Shown here in pieces: positions 61,424 through 64,000 of a stretch of 64,000 bases of DNA. The position numbers and the translations under genes were made by a program. The stretch is from Litomosoides sigmodontis (Eukaryota; Nematoda; Chromadorea; Rhabditida; Onchocercidae), in the NCBI GenBank assembly GCA_963070105.1, contig OY718803.1, positions 7,607,823 through 7,671,822 on the forward strand, written 5' to 3'. Each line of letters opens with the position of its first letter. The stretch's first letter is position 1. The notes under the pieces are model-generated. The model ran no database searches. It saw nothing but the letters and a program-made list of their open reading frames with translations, and had not been told where the DNA came from.

Positions 61424-63424
61424 GTTCGTTTGTTTTCGATGAAATTTAGAAAGAAAAAGTGATCTCGAACAAAGTTGTTATTATTACTTCATTCGTTGTA
61501 AATATAATTTTCAAATCATATCATTTAAAGAGATGGCTTAACCTGAATTTGCTAAATTCTATCTTTGGACTAGGATCGCTTGATCGTTTTTAGTTCCTCC
61601 ATCGCTTGAGTGAATTTTAATTGCTCTCTCATTGGTGATTTGTGGGATAAATCTGAAATACCAGTGGTGTACTACATCCTTCTACATTTTCAAATGTGCT
61701 CCGTCTTTCTTTTTTGTTTATAAAATTTCCTCTGTAAAAGCATAACTGCGAAAGGATACATGAAATGCTTGAGGGAAGGGAAAGTAATAGAGTGAGAAGA
61801 AGCGATGGCATTTCCTGAGAGGTCTCAACAGTGTTATGAGACTATCAATTATCATTGTTATTACAAATTGAAAATAACTTCCTTGACATCTGCAGCATCC
61901 AATTTCAATCATCGTTAATTCATTTCAATTCACTCATTTATCCACTTCTCTCTCTCTCTCCCTCCCTCTCTCTCTCTCTCTCTGCGTGTGTGTGTGCCTC
62001 TCGAAATTGTTTCGTAAAAAATCGGTGACAAGATACGATTTGATTCACTTGATGTGTAGCCACTCTACCATCAACCAGTTCCATAGCTGACAACTGTAGC
62101 TGTTTACATAAATGGAGTGTTAATTAATTAGTTTTTGAAAATGTTGCTGAACTCAAACCGATCTTTGGGATACTGCAAGAGACGGGAGGTGGCGGAAGTG
62201 AACAAGAAATATAAGTTAGCTATTGCAATTGGCTACCACAACTGGATGATTCAGAACTGTCAGGAAGGAATCATCAAGTCGTGTCACTTTCGGGTCAGTG
62301 GAATTTTCAAATTATTCAAAATATTCCATCACCATTCATGAATGATGATTAAGATTACACGTGAAAAAGCACGAGAGAATTAGAATAAAGAGAAGCAAAA
62401 TGTCGAGCATTTTCAAAACTTTGCTCTCCCTTTCCCTCTCTCTCTCTCCCTCTTCAGTGACGTTAACTTCCGAAAATGAGAATTTAACGATTATGAAAAA
62501 ATTGAAATTCTCACGTATAGGATGGGCGCAAATATTATTGAAATTATTGATAGATATGAGAGCTAAAGTTAAAAGGAAAGGTGGAAGGCAGCTGCTTTGT
62601 AAAAAAAAGAAAAAAGGAAAAAAAAACAGAAAGTAATTTGACGTGACGATTGCTGTGAACGATGTAAATCTTTCGCTTTCACCTTTTCTTAGATTTCCCC
62701 GTCCCAGTAGATCTGTGCAGCAAATAAACAAGCAATCTCTCTGATAGATTGAAAGCAATTTAAAAAACTGCGGTAATTAGGAATGAAATAGTAATTAGTG
62801 GAAGTTAACAGATTCGTTGAAAATGAATCCAATGATTTTGCTTTGTTGAAATGTTGAAATACATTTTGTTGAAGTTCGTTGAAATGCGACAGCAACAAAT
62901 CGTCTAACACTCTGTGAACGATTGAAGGTGAAAAAAATTGTACTATAAAATTGTGTGAAATAATTTAATGGAAGTTTAATAGACGGCACATAATGTGTAG
63001 CGAAGAAAGCGTGAAGTACTTGAAGAGAGAAAGATTGAAAAGATCTGCTTAATCGATTATGAAAAAAAGAAACAGAAAAGAAGCAAGTGAAATTCGACAT
63101 TTGCTGAAGTGTAGCAGGGAGGGTAGAAGTGAGATTGGTTTGCAGCTTCTGTTGTTGAATCGGAGGATAGTTGGAAGCTCTGATGAAGTGATGGATACTA
63201 TCAATTCAATCATAACCGAAGAGCAAAACTCAAATGTTCATAATTTGAAAAAGTGCAATTCGATTTACTCACGAAAGACTTGAACTTGCAATTGTGAAAA
63301 TATGGAGGAATCGTAAATTAATTGAGATGATACGGCAATCAATCAGAAGTGTGAAAGGGTGAAGTGCTGATGTGTTTATGGTACATTCAAGAAATAGTTG
63401 TTGTTAGATTATTGTTTAAAAAGC
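61424..63424. other. Non-coding or intronic region
   Basis: Contains CT/TC microsatellites at about 61950-61984 and 62420-62452. Two lysine-rich open frames (62361-62636 and 63059-63283) have no recognisable family and no splice context. Confidence 0.45.
61950..61984. repeat. (CT)n microsatellite followed by a short GT run
   Basis: CT repeats with CCCTCC interruptions, then gtgtgtgtg at about 61985-61996. Confidence 0.9.
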
Positions 63425-63534
63425 GAAAAGGGGTGTCCACGCCGTCTCCGATCCAACTACTGACCAGGCCCAACGTTGCTTAACTTGAGAGATCAGGTGA
63501 GTTATCGTGATTTCAGCTTGGTGTGATAATAGAC
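63425..63534 (-). rRNA. 5S rRNA-like sequence, diverged or 3'-truncated (probable pseudogene)
   Basis: On the minus strand the core AAGTTAAGCAACGTTGGGCC then TGGTCAGTAGTTGGATCGGA and GACGG follows the conserved middle of metazoan 5S rRNA, including the pol III internal control region. The 5' part (GTCTATTATCACACCAAGC) aligns loosely with the usual GTCTACGACCATACCACGC. The 3' part is shortened: after GGCGTGGACACCCC it runs into TTTT instead of closing helix I. Mismatches to the 5S consensus are many outside the core. This suggests a relic or a 5S-derived repeat, though a divergent functional copy cannot be excluded. Confidence 0.65.
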
Positions 63535-64000
63535 ATTAGTGTTAACCGAATGATCGCACTAGGTTCAAAGCAAGGCGTTCTAAAATTTAAAAGTGTTCTT
63601 AAAATGAGAAGCGCATTGATATGTGAAGGTTAGATATGAAGCTTGCGCTGAGGTAATTATAGAGACGGACGTCAGCACTGTTATCATTGATTAGTTCCGT
63701 TGCAATAAACCAGTTATAGTTCGCTCCTCCGAGCTTTTAAATATCTCTTCGCTTTGGCGTTGATCACAATCACAACACGCGTTGATCCTTCATTTCAAGC
63801 TGTGATGCTTAGCTCCGTCGCTTTTCATTTCTCATTTTAAGTAGCGGAAGAGGCTCGTTGCCTGTGTGATTCCCTCGTACCTCAGTTCAATCATCGCTTT
63901 ATCAGTCGGTGATAGATAATGATAAGAAACTTTCTAATCTTATCAATAGATTGAGATAATTTTAGAAGATGATGGCTGAGGTTTTTTTAATTTTTTTGAG
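63535..64000. other. Right edge of the window, no gene seen
   Basis: Only short unmatched frames; nothing recognisable. Confidence 0.5.

Noticed and set aside
62361..62636. Lysine-rich plus-strand frame after a CT repeat
   Set aside because: Low-complexity poly-A and CT translation with no splice or family support.
63059..63283. 74-codon plus-strand frame starting MKKRNRKEASEI
   Set aside because: It has a real ATG and is fully open, but no family, neighbour or splice evidence supports it.

Overview
The window is nuclear DNA from a nematode, probably a clade III (spirurid or filarial-type) worm. The evidence is AT-rich sequence, genes cut into short exons by GT-AG introns of about 100-700 bp, small polypyrimidine-AG acceptors 1-36 nt before several start codons (expected for spliced-leader trans-splicing), and products that match single-copy animal genes. 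Assignments come from reading the translations and joining exons by hand. The species placement is inference.

Layout. 1-8840 (+): the C-terminal part of SF3B3. Its 5.6-kb intron holds a complete-looking GPCR gene on the opposite strand. 8841-11649: no gene seen. 11650-27679 (-): four same-strand genes, in transcription order a NUSAP1-like SAP-type protein, CPT2, NDUFAF3 and PRMT9. 28350-39799 (+): INTS13, a divergent U2AF1-like splicing factor and a START-domain lipid-transfer protein. 41608-55503 (-): ACIN1 (Acinus) and, upstream of it, RAD54L. 57476-58898 (+): a PGP-type HAD phosphatase. 58899-64000: mostly non-coding, with a probable first coding exon of a gene that leaves the window (61357-61423, +) and a diverged 5S rRNA-like sequence (about 63425-63534, -).

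How the genes relate. RNA processing is strongly represented: SF3B3 (U2 snRNP), U2AF1-like (3' splice-site AG recognition), ACIN1 (exon-junction/ASAP complex), INTS13 (Integrator) and PRMT9, whose known human substrate SF3B2 is a partner of SF3B3. CPT2 and NDUFAF3 are adjacent mitochondrial genes 399 bp apart on one strand, a candidate operon pair. RAD54L serves homologous recombination. NUSAP-like and INTS13 start head to head within 0.7 kb, so that interval is a likely bidirectional promoter.

No virus, CRISPR array, transposase or prokaryote-type system was seen. The most unusual items are the nested GPCR with a non-canonical TM6 core, the U2AF1-like gene without an RS tail or a findable first exon, two introns best explained as GC-AG, a long TA palindrome with unique inverted arms, three other inverted repeats, and the 5S-like relic.
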